From: Hondaea fermentalgiana
Taxonomy: Eukaryota > Sar > Bigyra > Thraustochytrida > Thraustochytriidae
Assembly (NCBI GenBank): GCA_014084085.1
Contig: NPFB01000116.1
Span: forward strand, 48,022 to 83,065
DNA length: 35,044 nt
Direction of reading: 5' to 3'
A program made the position numbers and the translations under genes. The notes below the pieces were generated by a model that was given only the letters and a program-made list of their open reading frames with translations, was not told the DNA's origin and searched no databases. Of this stretch, positions 10,801 through 19,111 are shown in pieces (within the stretch, counting starts at the first letter, position 1; each line of letters begins with the position of its first letter).

Positions 10801-11218
10801 TGACCACGTGTACGAGCTCCATCGCGCATACCTCCGGCGAGTCTGTATTCAGTGCATGCTCGCTCCTGATACGCCTCGCGCACCGACACGAGTTCGCGAA
10901 GCTGTCGACGAGATGCTTGAATGCTCGCTGCGCTTCCGCGTCCTGGTCATCGCCCTATGGCGCTGTGTCGCTTCAGAAGCGCGTACTGATGTTGATGATG
11001 CGCATACTCGGAGTCTCTGGAAATCGATCAAGGGCATTCATGCCAAATTCTCACGCGCAAGCCGGTTTCTCCTCATCATGTTATCACAGCGGGCCTCTCT
11101 CGGCGGCGCAAAACACCTCGAGGATGTTCTCACGCGCCTCGATTTCAACCAGGCATGCCGTCGCAAGCCACTTCCTGCACAGTCCTTTCCTATCGCATCT
11201 GATCGAGCTGTTCCTTAA
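7862..11218 (+). CDS. TUBGCP5: Gamma-tubulin complex component, GCP5 type
   Basis: This 1118-residue protein starts in an ideal context (GCCGCCATG). Proteins of this family form the spokes of the gamma-tubulin ring complex that nucleates microtubules. Seen here: an N-terminal helical segment (about residues 37-85) that aligns from memory with the human GCP5 N-terminus. An acidic, Ser-rich linker follows (about 178-290), containing a GGA microsatellite that encodes Gly and Glu. The GRIP1 signature FLYEGRLEDHFGEFF lies near residue 565. A GRIP2 region runs from about 715 to 1100, with GVFFMQNE near 720 and the motif FDVQPPLDAIVD, equivalent to the hydrophobic-P-L strand at the gamma-tubulin contact. 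Family membership is firm. GCP5 rather than GCP4 or GCP6 is inferred from the N-terminus. No intron is needed. It converges on the GTPase gene with 166 bp between stops. Confidence 0.87.
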   Translation: MSRFLAEQEARRKELGKQLVASVAGIEEDNDPENARLALDFCLDHFARPQTSQLLLRSKDVHALYARVTDKMRAFSEHARADKVLRCLKDAEASMQDETVFAAITNTLHLLSHAPTRQELDDDARLLRQVRDPDGTLANQPTAEQLLLEVRDRLNLRKITVLKELKALPDNLVDQDWLDETFSSSSELSDLDSESDSEEVSPSPSSSRKDASDVESEVTAEPTQALSAGEDPSLEDLDEIEDQDIWLQAIKREDNVQAQQRKALSSDDEQGGGGGGGREEENVLHFNARCYDAYVRAFKRRENIVSDGANAFVPGCRDRIVHEAEVCRASLLALHGSPSQGLIHLNAVNGDPENQEFKLCANISLAHTSHGALEELMTPILRAAGQLREARLVSSLLLAKSRAGLPMTFQCAAAFVNAHIEGSLRASVAALETQVQRGGIACESSPPLPTTARLENTKASPTLLSISEALSTVICHAQTLQDIATTLSRTRPAWHGLETEDGLDMNPCDKEHDARKAAKDLLDALFVGALDEFVMSRGNLDAAQGLRVRVFRAAMAAQVEILGRFLYEGRLEDHFGEFFVSVKSPEETLDESGSVIVHPAPRAWQPMCERVYVLCSAVEVLRRLAERDGARHVGWPPWPADVGLRARSLHEKLLSTPEADSSGTSAPWRPGITDDETHPAVALLSQSLFAPLNELGSIVGKTVMNEVMIENKALDRLSEIRGVFFMQNELSLQVFLRDLFGAVDRDLLPKDEKLAEAMEAHLREFASESRVPQGCLAQSATSDSAQAAALSARLPGHKREMDDEQRSALLTNLLHADLEDYLAQSSLDRVHVDYQQVPHSDRFKTYGVRALSSTKLIFDVQPPLDAIVDAEALEQYSAIFSFLLVIKRTSLVLCRLQHNLRRDTLERRKRATAPRTGPVAVVPEGRRIRAASDAAMMHRIDLMLVEHLHFVSNLHAFIVNRLADVSWARFVADAKEATRIDHVYELHRAYLRRVCIQCMLAPDTPRAPTRVREAVDEMLECSLRFRVLVIALWRCVASEARTDVDDAHTRSLWKSIKGIHAKFSRASRFLLIMLSQRASLGGAKHLEDVLTRLDFNQACRRKPLPAQSFPIASDRAVP

Positions 11219-11384
11219 CATTCAGTGCGCGGGAAAAGGGGAAACCGGTGTTATCAAGCTAGGGTCGAGTGCCCAACCAATTGTATTCCAAATAGGCAGC
11301 TTTACTTGTTCTCTGCTTTTGTGTGGCGCGCACGCGCGCAGCTCATCCTTGACAAGACAAAGCAACAAGAAAAACAGTCAAGTC

Positions 11385-13361
11385 TCACGATCCGAGATGG
11401 TCGTGGATTTCAGAAATGTTGCAACTAATGTCACCAATGGCCGTCCAAAGACGAACCAGCTCTTTGTCCTTTGTAGTCAGGACTCGCCGCAAGGCATCGA
11501 CCTCAGCCTCGAGCTGGGCCTCAAGCTCGCGTGCTTTGTGCTGCGCGGCTTCTTCGACTTGTTTCTGGCGGTCGTGCACACGCGTCAATCGCGTTTGCAC
11601 ATGCGAGCCGGCAGACTCGAGTTCCTCACGAGATACAGCTGATGCGCCAAGCGTCTCCAATTCTTGCCGCGCAGCCTCGAGTCCTGCAGAAAGAGCACCC
11701 ATATTCTCGCGAATGGAAGACAAGGCTACGAACTGGGCATGGGAAACCTCTTGAGCGTCTGTGCTCAGAGATTGCACCTGATTGCGCAAGTGATCAAATT
11801 CGACCAAAGCCGTCTCTTCGGAATTAGACATTTCCACGCGTACCCTCTCTTGCAGCGACTCCTGCTCCTTTTGCAGCGCGCGTAGAGTCTCTGTAATCTG
11901 TGCATGAATGCGAGCTTCCGACACCTTGGCAACGCACTGGGCATTTCGTCCCAGATCTGTGTCTGGGAACCGTTCACAAAGCGCGAGCCAGGATGCGTCC
12001 ACGTCCTTTGGACTGTCAAAAGTAGCAGGTCCTTCAAAGGTTTCATCGAACGCGCTCCTTGCCTCTGCGAGCATCTGCGACGCACGACGCTGAAGCCGGG
12101 TCGCCAGGCTTTTCAGTTTCCCGCTTGCAAGCTTGCGACGCTCGATAATCTCTCCATCTTGGAGGCAAAAGTCACTTTCAAAGCAGGCAATCTCGTTCTG
12201 CATCGTCAGAGCGGCCTGTCGGTTCTCCAGCTCGTTGGCGTCTCCAAGCATGGCGGCGCTGAAGGCCTTTGAAGCGGCCTCCAGGGCAACCGCATGATGG
12301 CATCCAAGGGAGTCCATTGTCAGCGCGGCGGCATTCATCCTTGCATCATAGGCCGCAAGGCCAGCGCGAACCGATCTTTCCGCAGCGAGCGTCGTGAGCA
12401 TTTGGGCCTGCGTTGGCATGTCTTCAATCTCGCGCAATGCGCCGACGCGGTCGCCCACAGCCGCGCAGTACGTCCTGACCAATCCTGCGAGCAGCGGGCC
12501 CGTCATGGGTCGATCACCACGACGTACGCCAGGACGCAAGAGACCACGAACGCGACGCTTGAGATGAGCAAAAGCGTCCTTGAAAGCTGGCTCGAGGTCC
12601 TCGAAGGCAAGATGAGCGATATCGGCAGGTCGAGCATGCGGCGATGGCAAGGGGAAACAGTCGTACCTTTCACCGAAACTCCGTTTCAAAGAACGAAAGG
12701 CAACCTCGCTTAATTTCTCGGACATCTCGCGGCGCGGCTCGTGCTTCATGGTTAGATGATGGTCGCGAAGGATCCACATAAAGGAGGGCTGGGACGCCTC
12801 GTTGTCGTCTTGATCCTGCTGAGAGTGTCGGGCGAGTTGTTCAGCCACGCGCAAAATAACGTCGAGGCGATCCACGCTGCGCGCGTCAATGCTACCACGC
12901 GACTGATACAGAAAGCAGTCGCTCACGAGAAGTGCCAACGCAGCCAGACACCAATTGTAAAACTGTGGCACGTGTGGACTGTCAAGCCCCTCTGTGTCGA
13001 GCATAACTAACCAGCCATGCTCATCCTCGGGGTCTCTGCGAAGGCGAATCCAAAGTCCCGCCGTCTCTGGATCCATGGCATGGCCCGCCTGGAAGCCTGT
13101 TCCTGCTTGGACACCGCCGTCGAAAAGCATATTGAGCAGCGTCGACTTGCCTTCGCGCTGGGTCCCGCTCAGCGAGCAGACACGGACCTGCTCCTGGTCG
13201 CCGAGCAGCTCGAGTTGGGAGAGTGCGTCGGGTTCCGCCTGAATCCGCGTGCGGTCCACACTCGGCCGCACAAGCCGCACAGCGGCGCCCGCGGCGCGCC
13301 ACCCTGCAGGGTATGGTTGCCCCTGTGCTTGCGGCGAGGGCGTCTGACTTCGTGTTTCCAT
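11385..13361 (-). CDS. Guanylate-binding-protein (GBP)-type large GTPase
   Basis: This is a 658-residue GTPase of the dynamin superfamily, GBP/atlastin branch, counted from the ATG at 13361 (context AAGAATGG). Another in-frame ATG at 13490 would give 701 residues. Seen: P-loop GTQREGKS at about 66-73, a switch-I-like ETAGLW with Thr100, DTEG at 122-125, and the GBP-specific Arg-Asp guanine-specificity motif in WILRD ending at residue 200. Past about residue 330 the protein is helical, and from about 530 it is predicted coiled coil with many Gln and Glu. There is no CaaX box and no clear membrane segment, so a lipid anchor as in human GBP1 or a hairpin as in atlastin is not supported. In animals such GTPases act in defence at membranes; the role here is unknown. 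Confidence 0.85.
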   Translation of the reverse strand: METRSQTPSPQAQGQPYPAGWRAAGAAVRLVRPSVDRTRIQAEPDALSQLELLGDQEQVRVCSLSGTQREGKSTLLNMLFDGGVQAGTGFQAGHAMDPETAGLWIRLRRDPEDEHGWLVMLDTEGLDSPHVPQFYNWCLAALALLVSDCFLYQSRGSIDARSVDRLDVILRVAEQLARHSQQDQDDNEASQPSFMWILRDHHLTMKHEPRREMSEKLSEVAFRSLKRSFGERYDCFPLPSPHARPADIAHLAFEDLEPAFKDAFAHLKRRVRGLLRPGVRRGDRPMTGPLLAGLVRTYCAAVGDRVGALREIEDMPTQAQMLTTLAAERSVRAGLAAYDARMNAAALTMDSLGCHHAVALEAASKAFSAAMLGDANELENRQAALTMQNEIACFESDFCLQDGEIIERRKLASGKLKSLATRLQRRASQMLAEARSAFDETFEGPATFDSPKDVDASWLALCERFPDTDLGRNAQCVAKVSEARIHAQITETLRALQKEQESLQERVRVEMSNSEETALVEFDHLRNQVQSLSTDAQEVSHAQFVALSSIRENMGALSAGLEAARQELETLGASAVSREELESAGSHVQTRLTRVHDRQKQVEEAAQHKARELEAQLEAEVDALRRVLTTKDKELVRLWTAIGDISCNISEIHDHLGS

Positions 13362-14359
13362 TCTTGTCGCGGTTCTGTCGTCCGTGTGGAAGGTTATGAG
13401 TTCGGATTTTGTTGCTCCAGTGGAACCCGACTCAAACGAAGTGACCTGGTAGACATGAATGCCCGCCCTACACACGGCACCACGCACCATCACAAGGATT
13501 TCTGTTCTGGCTTTACACGCGGGGAGAGACCTGCCAGGCAGCAAAGAAAATTGCTTGTCTGGCTCGCGCCCGAGGAGCTCAGACCCGCGCTTTTGAAATC
13601 TTTATCAGCTCAAAACTCGACCGAACGAGGCTTCCCCGCAGAGGGCTTACCCTGATCTGTTGAAACTGTGATCGTTACTTGCATGCACTCGCGCAATAGG
13701 TGCTATCTGAAGAAGACTTTCAGAAAGGAGCGAGTGCCGCCGTAAGTCGAACGCTGTTCTGACTTTGGGCATCGACCTGAGTTCAACGCCCAAATTACAG
13801 ACCAAGGAAATGTGCTCCCGCATCTGGTCGCTTAGCGTACGACCACCCAGGTTGGCAGCTACATCAGCTTCGTTACTTTTCGGGTGGCACAATGATGTAA
13901 TCTGTACGAACTCTACATGTTGCTTGAGGTGAATGCTCTCGAAAAAACTCAAACAGCCGTTCCAGCTGCAAAAGTTGCACACGTCGCGGTCATACTTATC
14001 GAGTGATTGAATGCTTTGCAATGCTCAAACGCTGCGTGTCTACGTATGCGTGCAAAGGGGAGCCTTCGTTTGCAGCAAACTTGCGAGGGTTTCCGTAAAG
14101 CACGACCAATTTCTAAAAAAGGTCTCTAGTTGATCTTTGACTATTACTCTTGCATAACGTCGGGTATGCGCGTTCTTTTAGTTGTACAGAAATCTCGATA
14201 GATATTTGCAAAGCTTTCTAAATCTGACCGGAATGTAAGGTATCTCTTGAAACTCCAGGGTTCGGGACATCAAAAAAAAAGGACGCCACGCCAATTAGGT
14301 CTTCATGCTTCACTCATCTGACATGCGACATTTTATCGATTCATCATTTTCGTGCCCCG

Positions 14360-14425
14360 AGTCGGTATACGCAGAACACCAGCCTTTTCGCAAGTCGGTA
14401 TACGCAGAACACCAGCCTTTTCGCA
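14360..14425. repeat. Perfect 33 bp tandem duplication
   Basis: Two identical adjacent copies occupy 14360-14392 and 14393-14425. Each begins AGTCGGTATACGC and ends CCTTTTCGCA. No base differs between them, which suggests a recent duplication. They lie about 310 bp upstream of the THOC3 start codon and just before the phased T-tracts. Confidence 0.95.
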
Positions 14426-14462
14426 CGACGCGATCTCCGTTTTTCTTGACTGACTCAGGTTT

Positions 14463-14526
14463 CCATTTTTTTGCAATTTTTTTTCGATTTTTTTGCATTT
14501 TTTTTGCATTTTTTTTTGCATTTTTC
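14463..14526. repeat. Phased T-tract array (possible curved DNA)
   Basis: Runs of five to nine T are separated by three- or four-base interruptions (CCA, GCAA, CGA, GCA, GCA, GCA) centred near 14464, 14474, 14486, 14496, 14507 and 14519. The spacing is 10, 12, 10, 11 and 12 bp, close to one helical turn. A-tracts phased in this way are known to bend DNA or exclude nucleosomes. Here they sit about 210-275 bp upstream of the THOC3 start codon. A function is inferred only. Confidence 0.6.
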
Positions 14527-14737
14527 TCGTAGAGCAACAAACCGGAGCCCGTGGTTGCGATACAAACGAATAACTTTGGCCACTTGCGCGCGTTCTTGGG
14601 CTGCAAACAGGGAGGATCTGCTCTCTAGCGCGGAGCGCACCTTATCGAGAGGAACCCGTTGCTCGCTCTGCACTGGTCGCGTTTGGCGCAAAGCAGAAGC
14701 TGTTGGATACCTGGATAGCTTGTCTCAGACCACCAAG

Positions 14738-15834
14738 ATGAGCGAGGTTGAGGTGAAGCGGCTTTCGTCCGTTAAAGGCAAAACGCTGGTACGTCGGCAC
14801 AGGATAGCTGCGAGCTCCGAAACATGTATCAATCGACCTTGAGGCAACAACTGACTGCCCTTTTATCTGTGCGGGATCCGAAATTTAAATAATGTGGTTG
14901 AACAAAGGCCGGCCATGAGCAGCGCGTGCTCTCTGTGGCATGGAACGCCAACGGTTCCCTACTTGCCTCGGCATCCATGGACATGGGCATCAAGCTCTGG
15001 TCTGTAGGTCGCACAGGCCAAACACGTGAGGTTCGCGAGCTCAAGGGCCATCGAAATCCCGTGGAACAGGTGCGATGGGCACGTAGCGATTCGAACAAGC
15101 TCGTCTCTGCATCCGAGGATAAAACTGTCAAACTCTGGGATACACGCGCAGGTCGATGCGCAAACACATGGGATACGGCGGGACCGAATCTTAATCTTGC
15201 TTTTCACCCGAACGAAACTCAAATTGCCGTGGGTGACCGTGACGATTTGGTGTCGCTCATTGACTTGCGCCAAGGCGGCATCGTCGACAGCGTGAATTTC
15301 CACTCGCTCGCAGATGCGCAAATTAACCAAATGAGTTGGAATCCTGACGGTACACATCTTTTCCTCACGGCTGGAATGAGCAGCGTGGGTCGTGGCGGAA
15401 TTAAAGTTCTCGACACGAGCGGCGGTAAGCTCGAGCGCGTGGCAGCGCTCGATGCGCACACCGCGAACTGTCTTGCTTTACAGTTCAGTCCGGATGGGGC
15501 CTGGTTCGCGCTTGGAAGTACGGACGCATTGCTTTCGCTCTGGGATGCGCGGGAGCTCTGCACCGTGCAGACATTTACACTCAGCGAGACGCAGCTCCGG
15601 AGCGCAAGCTTTAGTGGCGATGGCCGTTTCATCGCGTACGGATCGCTTGATCGCTCAATTGCTGTGGTCGAGGTGCCATCGGGCCGCAAGATCACTATGG
15701 TTGACTGTAGCATGGTGGATGGTATTAATGCGGTCGCTTGGCACCCTGTCGAGCCGATTCTGGCTTTTTGCGGCGAGGAGCCAAAGGGCACACGCGGCGG
15801 ATTCGTTCGCGTAATTGGCGCGAATTTTGTCTGA
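14738..15834 (+). CDS. THOC3: THO complex subunit 3 (THOC3/TEX1), WD40 protein
   Basis: THOC3 is a WD40 propeller of the THO/TREX complex, which couples transcription to mRNA packaging and export in the nucleus. There are two exons: 14738-14788 (17 codons, starting with ATG in context AAGATGAG) and 14908-15834. The 119 bp intron begins GTACGT and ends AAAG. The junction is phase 0 and gives ...GKTL/AGHEQRVLSVAW, restoring the first WD repeat. The product is 325 residues, close to the usual length. Strong family matches from memory are LVSASEDKTVKLWD, IAVGDRDDLVSLID, FALGSTDALLSLWD and the terminal VAWHPVEPILAFCGEE. The last repeat closes the propeller just before the stop. It converges on the tubby gene. 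Confidence 0.9.
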
Positions 15835-15870
15835 CGCGCCGTATCCATTTGCATGACATCTTTTCCCGTC

Positions 15871-15897
15871 TTCTTCTTCTTCTTCTTCTTCTTCTTC
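15871..15897. repeat. (TTC)9 microsatellite
   Basis: Nine perfect TTC units lie 37 bp past the THOC3 stop codon, probably in its 3' UTR. The DNA strand is purely pyrimidine. Confidence 0.95.
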
Positions 15898-16177
15898 CAT
15901 TTTCTTCCATCCTTTCTCCGTCTTCATCTCGGTTTCTTCCCCCCCAACGATTATGGAAACAGAAAGGGAGAATAGGGAAGATGTCGCCATCAATTGGTTG
16001 GTTTGCGAGCGACAATTTTCGAAATGCTGCTCGAATTTGACTCTGAACACAAGAAAAAAATTGTCAACTTTTTATAAAGGGGTTTCCAAAGATTGCTCGA
16101 CGCGTATTTCAGCCTACTAATGGCATAACATGACGGACGGTCAATCTTGGACGCAATTCAATCACAGCATGGGGCGG

Positions 16178-16180
<3 letters not shown>

Positions 16181-16210
<30 letters not shown>
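16181..16210. repeat. (CT)15 microsatellite
   Basis: Fifteen perfect CT units lie 56 bp beyond the stop codon of the minus-strand tubby gene, where the transcript would read as GA repeats. Confidence 0.95.
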
Positions 16211-16213
<3 letters not shown>

Positions 16214-16266
16214 CTACTACTACTCCTACTGAGAGCGATGGTGGACTCTTCGGAAGAGGACGCATT

Positions 16267-17640
16267 TTACTTGTCGTTCCCGGCCTGCCAGTTAAACAGA
16301 GAAAGTGCAATGCCAAAGGCTTGCACAGGCGCAAGCGGGAACCGAAAGTCAAGGTTGAAGCGCTCATCATTGTATTTGCCAAATTGCAAGACGACACGAT
16401 CCTCGGTCGCAAACTTTTCTGGCGCGCTCGAGGCAGATGGCTGAGGCGACAATTTGTCGGACTCACGATCCAGACAAAAAATGAGATTCTTGGACGAAGC
16501 AATGCGTACCCGATTGTTCAGGAATTTCATGCGCAAGCTGCCCGTGTTGCGGTCATACCGAGGAACACGCGTGTTGATGATACACTCCCCCTTGTCGTTG
16601 CCAGCCAGCGGGTCAACCGCTGCGGTCTCTGCCAAGTCCGCCCGGGTAACGGGCACCGAATTTGCGCGCACGAGCCGGTCAATGCGGGTGTTTTTACCCG
16701 CAGAGAACGAGTATCCATACTTGCCGCGCCCCTCGACTTTCGATTCATCCTCTTCGTGCCGCGAATCAGTATTACACGTAGGGCCGGCAGAATCACGCCG
16801 TGCCTTGGAGCGTCCAGGGGTCAACGGGCGGGCTTCGCACTCCTCGTTCGAGTAGCTCCGACACATCGATTGACTGTCACTGACCGCGCCGTTGACTGAC
16901 GACGTGGTGTTATAGGCAGAATAGGTGTTGTTTGCGGGTGCCACTGAGCGTTGAGAGATCGATCCCTTGGGAAACCGCGGGCACCAGACATCGCGACTGA
17001 GGTCCGCGTACACGACGGGAAGCTTGACATGAACAATGTTGCAATCAATCCAGGACTCCGGTCCAGCCTGGACGGCGCGGCTACCATGCTTGACTTCCAG
17101 GAGAACTTGGCGGTCACCGTTTGCGCGCGACTGCGCTCCGCACGTGTGCATGCCCAAGACATCGTCGCAACCTTCGCAGACACGATTGTACATGGTGAAG
17201 GACTTGGTCTGCGAATTTAGACGCAGCGCGGCGCAAAAGGTCTCGCCGGAGCCAAGCTTGCCGGGCCGCTCCATGAGATCCTTCTCGCTGACAAAGGAGC
17301 TGCAAAACTCTTCGTACTGCGAGATGTAGATCATGTCGCCGTCCATTTTCGCACTGAGCATGAAGCGATCTGTCAACTCGCAATAAAGGTAAAAGTTTAC
17401 CTTGTCCTCGCGAATGACGTGGCATCGCCGCAGCTTGCGAACACTCGGGCCGACCGGGGTCAAGTGCTCTTCAATAATGGTTTCCTTGCTAACGCCAAAC
17501 TCGAGCATGTCAATGTCGCTAAAGCGTCGCGAGAGTGGCGTGCCGGGCTGGCTGCCGAATGTGAACATATCCTCGTTGGTGCCAGTCGAACCCGCCGCGC
17601 TGTGTTCAGACATGGACAAGTGGCGCGCAAGCGTCTCCAT
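16267..17640 (-). CDS. Tubby/TULP-family protein with an internal insert
   Basis: This is a 457-residue protein starting at the ATG at 17640. The tubby C-terminal domain is a beta-barrel around a central helix that binds phosphoinositides. In many eukaryotes it ferries membrane proteins into cilia. The C-terminal signature is clear: VVLQFGKYNDERFNLDFRFP at 416-435 followed by PVQAFGIALSLFNW, the hydrophobic central helix near the end. RMKFLNNRVRIASSKN (about 370-384) matches the conserved tubby strands. The first half of the barrel is at about 72-210 (FYLYCELTDRF, ALRLNSQTKSFTMYN). A Ser/Asn/Arg-rich insert, probably disordered, lies between about 220 and 345. It contains a Cys-rich neighbour loop (CEGC...C) at 155-167. 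The N-terminal 60 residues are Ser/Thr-rich. No transmembrane segment or F-box is seen. Confidence 0.87.
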   Translation of the reverse strand: METLARHLSMSEHSAAGSTGTNEDMFTFGSQPGTPLSRRFSDIDMLEFGVSKETIIEEHLTPVGPSVRKLRRCHVIREDKVNFYLYCELTDRFMLSAKMDGDMIYISQYEEFCSSFVSEKDLMERPGKLGSGETFCAALRLNSQTKSFTMYNRVCEGCDDVLGMHTCGAQSRANGDRQVLLEVKHGSRAVQAGPESWIDCNIVHVKLPVVYADLSRDVWCPRFPKGSISQRSVAPANNTYSAYNTTSSVNGAVSDSQSMCRSYSNEECEARPLTPGRSKARRDSAGPTCNTDSRHEEDESKVEGRGKYGYSFSAGKNTRIDRLVRANSVPVTRADLAETAAVDPLAGNDKGECIINTRVPRYDRNTGSLRMKFLNNRVRIASSKNLIFCLDRESDKLSPQPSASSAPEKFATEDRVVLQFGKYNDERFNLDFRFPLAPVQAFGIALSLFNWQAGNDK

Positions 17641-18610
17641 TTTCCCCTTTAAACGTGGCGAAGCTGTCTACGCGCTGCACAGCCTCGCAAGAGGCACCGG
17701 CACTTTTTGAAACCAATGACCTTTGCTTCACTTCACTTCGAGGCAAGGGTCGCGACTACCTCAGGCTCGATCTCCGAGCGTGAGGGTCGCTGCGCACGCC
17801 CGTCCACCCGCCCCGCGTTGCTGTTTTTGCGGAGCTTGATGACGTTTTGTTCTGCTTGCACTGCTTTCGAATGCAATCTCTCCGCAACCTTCCTCCTTCG
17901 TCGCGCACACCCTTGGCTTTTTCCTCTTGGCGCTCTCAACACTTCTTAAACTGTTAGATGATCGCTTTTCATGCCAAAGCTCCTTTTCCTTTCTGTTTCA
18001 ACGTCTATTTCGGCGCTGTGTGCACGCACCTTTGGTACCTGTTTTTGCTCGCGTCGCCTGCTGCACCACTGCTGTCCGCATGAGCGGGTGCTTTAGCGTC
18101 TCTCGACTCCTTTCCCATCCCTTGCTTCCGTCCTGTGCACACCCATTTCGCAGGCACGCCATCGAGCAGAAGCTGGGAGCGGCACGTGACACTGCATAGC
18201 AACTATCCGTTGGCGGACTCGGAGCCGTTTATAGGCCGCCGAGCCTTGCTTGGGCCACTATTTTATTTTTACACAAAGGAAAAAGAATTTTTTCGGCGCT
18301 TATTTGCGCCGGAATATGTCTTTGGAAGGAGATGAGCCTGTTTTATTTTTTATTCGTCGCTTTTGCATTTCAATGCTTGCTTCACTTGCTCACCGAGCGC
18401 TGCGCGAAGAACGGCAATCCGGGTGCTACGCGGCGACGGCAGCTCCTTGTGGCTTTCCGTGCCGCTTGACACGAAGCGCGGAACAAACGAAAGCTCGGTT
18501 CGCTGTCTGTCCTGTTCGAACCAAGCAGGTGCTTGGTGGCGCTCTCGAGAGCCCAACCATCACCGTGAGATTGATTGATTGGGGGAGTGACGGCCGTGCT
18601 CGCAAGATCG
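17641..18610. other. Divergent spacer between the tubby gene and RMI2
   Basis: This 970 bp spacer separates two start codons. Open frames here lack an ATG, are short, or lack any recognisable motif. Minus-strand frames at 17998-18192 and 17733-17942 could be joined through a GTGCGT donor, but the product resembles nothing I know. I treat the region as promoter and 5' UTR sequence. Confidence 0.45.
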
Positions 18611-19087
18611 ATGGCGTCGTCCGCAGCACCGACGAGACCAAGCACCACAGCTGCGCCAAAACGGTACATCTGCGAGCTGCTTCAAGCGGTCTCGGATGCC
18701 AGATTCTGGATTCAGGGAGTCATCGTGGGCCATGGGGAACAAGAGTACCTTGTCGATGACGGAACGGCAGTGGCCAGCATACGTCTCTACCATATTGGTC
18801 AAGAAACATCCCGGTTACCAAGAGGTAGGTTATATGCATAATTGCAATGCATCAACGCATTTTCCGCGAGGCTAACATGAGACAAGAAGCGATCGCTTCT
18901 TCTTTCTTGCAAAACAGGAGCTTACATTATGGTTGTTGGTGCTGTAACCCAAACAAAGGAAAGCAAAGCTGCTGCCGTGTCACTCATCGCGCACAACCTT
19001 GTTAATCTGAGCAGCAGCGCAGGGCTACGGATGCCACTCTGGTGGATGGAAGTTGCACACGGGCGCGTGCCCGAAGCCGTTCCTTAG
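18611..19087 (+). CDS. RMI2: RecQ-mediated genome instability protein 2 (RMI2), OB-fold
   Basis: RMI2 is a small OB-fold subunit of the BLM/Sgs1-TopIII-RMI dissolvasome, which resolves double Holliday junctions without crossover. The model has two exons, 18611-18824 and 18918-19087, with a 93 bp intron (GTAGGT...CAG), giving 127 residues; human RMI2 is about 147. The first ATG in frame is at 18611 (context ATCGATGG). Family features, aligned from memory, are WIQGVIV, EYLVDDGTAVASIRL (the OB-fold strand before the conserved gly/val loop), PRGAYIMVVGAV across the splice junction, and MPLWWMEVAHGRVPEAVP at the end, matching the human ESMWELEVEDLHRNIP. Joining the exons is required: without it the frame stops at 18841. 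The stop codon lies 24 bp from the stop of CINP on the other strand. Confidence 0.85.
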
Positions 19088-19111
19088 AAAAGTCGCTGCG
19101 ACGAATCGTAA

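Larger units (their letters stand above)
13362..14737. other. Divergent spacer between the GBP-type gene and THOC3
   Basis: This 1.4 kb spacer is more AT-rich than its surroundings, mainly from 14000 to 14530. It should contain the promoters of both flanking genes. It holds a 33 bp tandem duplication (14360-14425) and an array of phased T-tracts (14463-14526), listed separately. A minus-strand frame at 13647-14021 is open for 124 codons but has no initiating ATG and no recognisable domain. Confidence 0.5.
15835..16266. other. Convergent spacer with microsatellites
   Basis: This 432 bp spacer separates the stops of THOC3 and the tubby gene and should hold both 3' UTRs. It contains a perfect (TTC)9 run at 15871-15897 and a perfect (CT)15 run at 16181-16210. 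No gene is seen. Confidence 0.6.

Noticed and set aside
14305..14532. Frame encoding a Phe-rich hydrophobic peptide
   Set aside because: It is only the translation of the T-tract array and the 33 bp duplication.
17733..18192. Possible two-exon minus-strand gene between tubby and RMI2
   Set aside because: The join needs a GTGCGT donor and yields a short basic peptide without any family resemblance; there is no independent support.
18495..18540. GTTCGAAC-like sequence resembling a tRNA T-loop
   Set aside because: No acceptor stem, anticodon arm or D-loop can be built around it on either strand.
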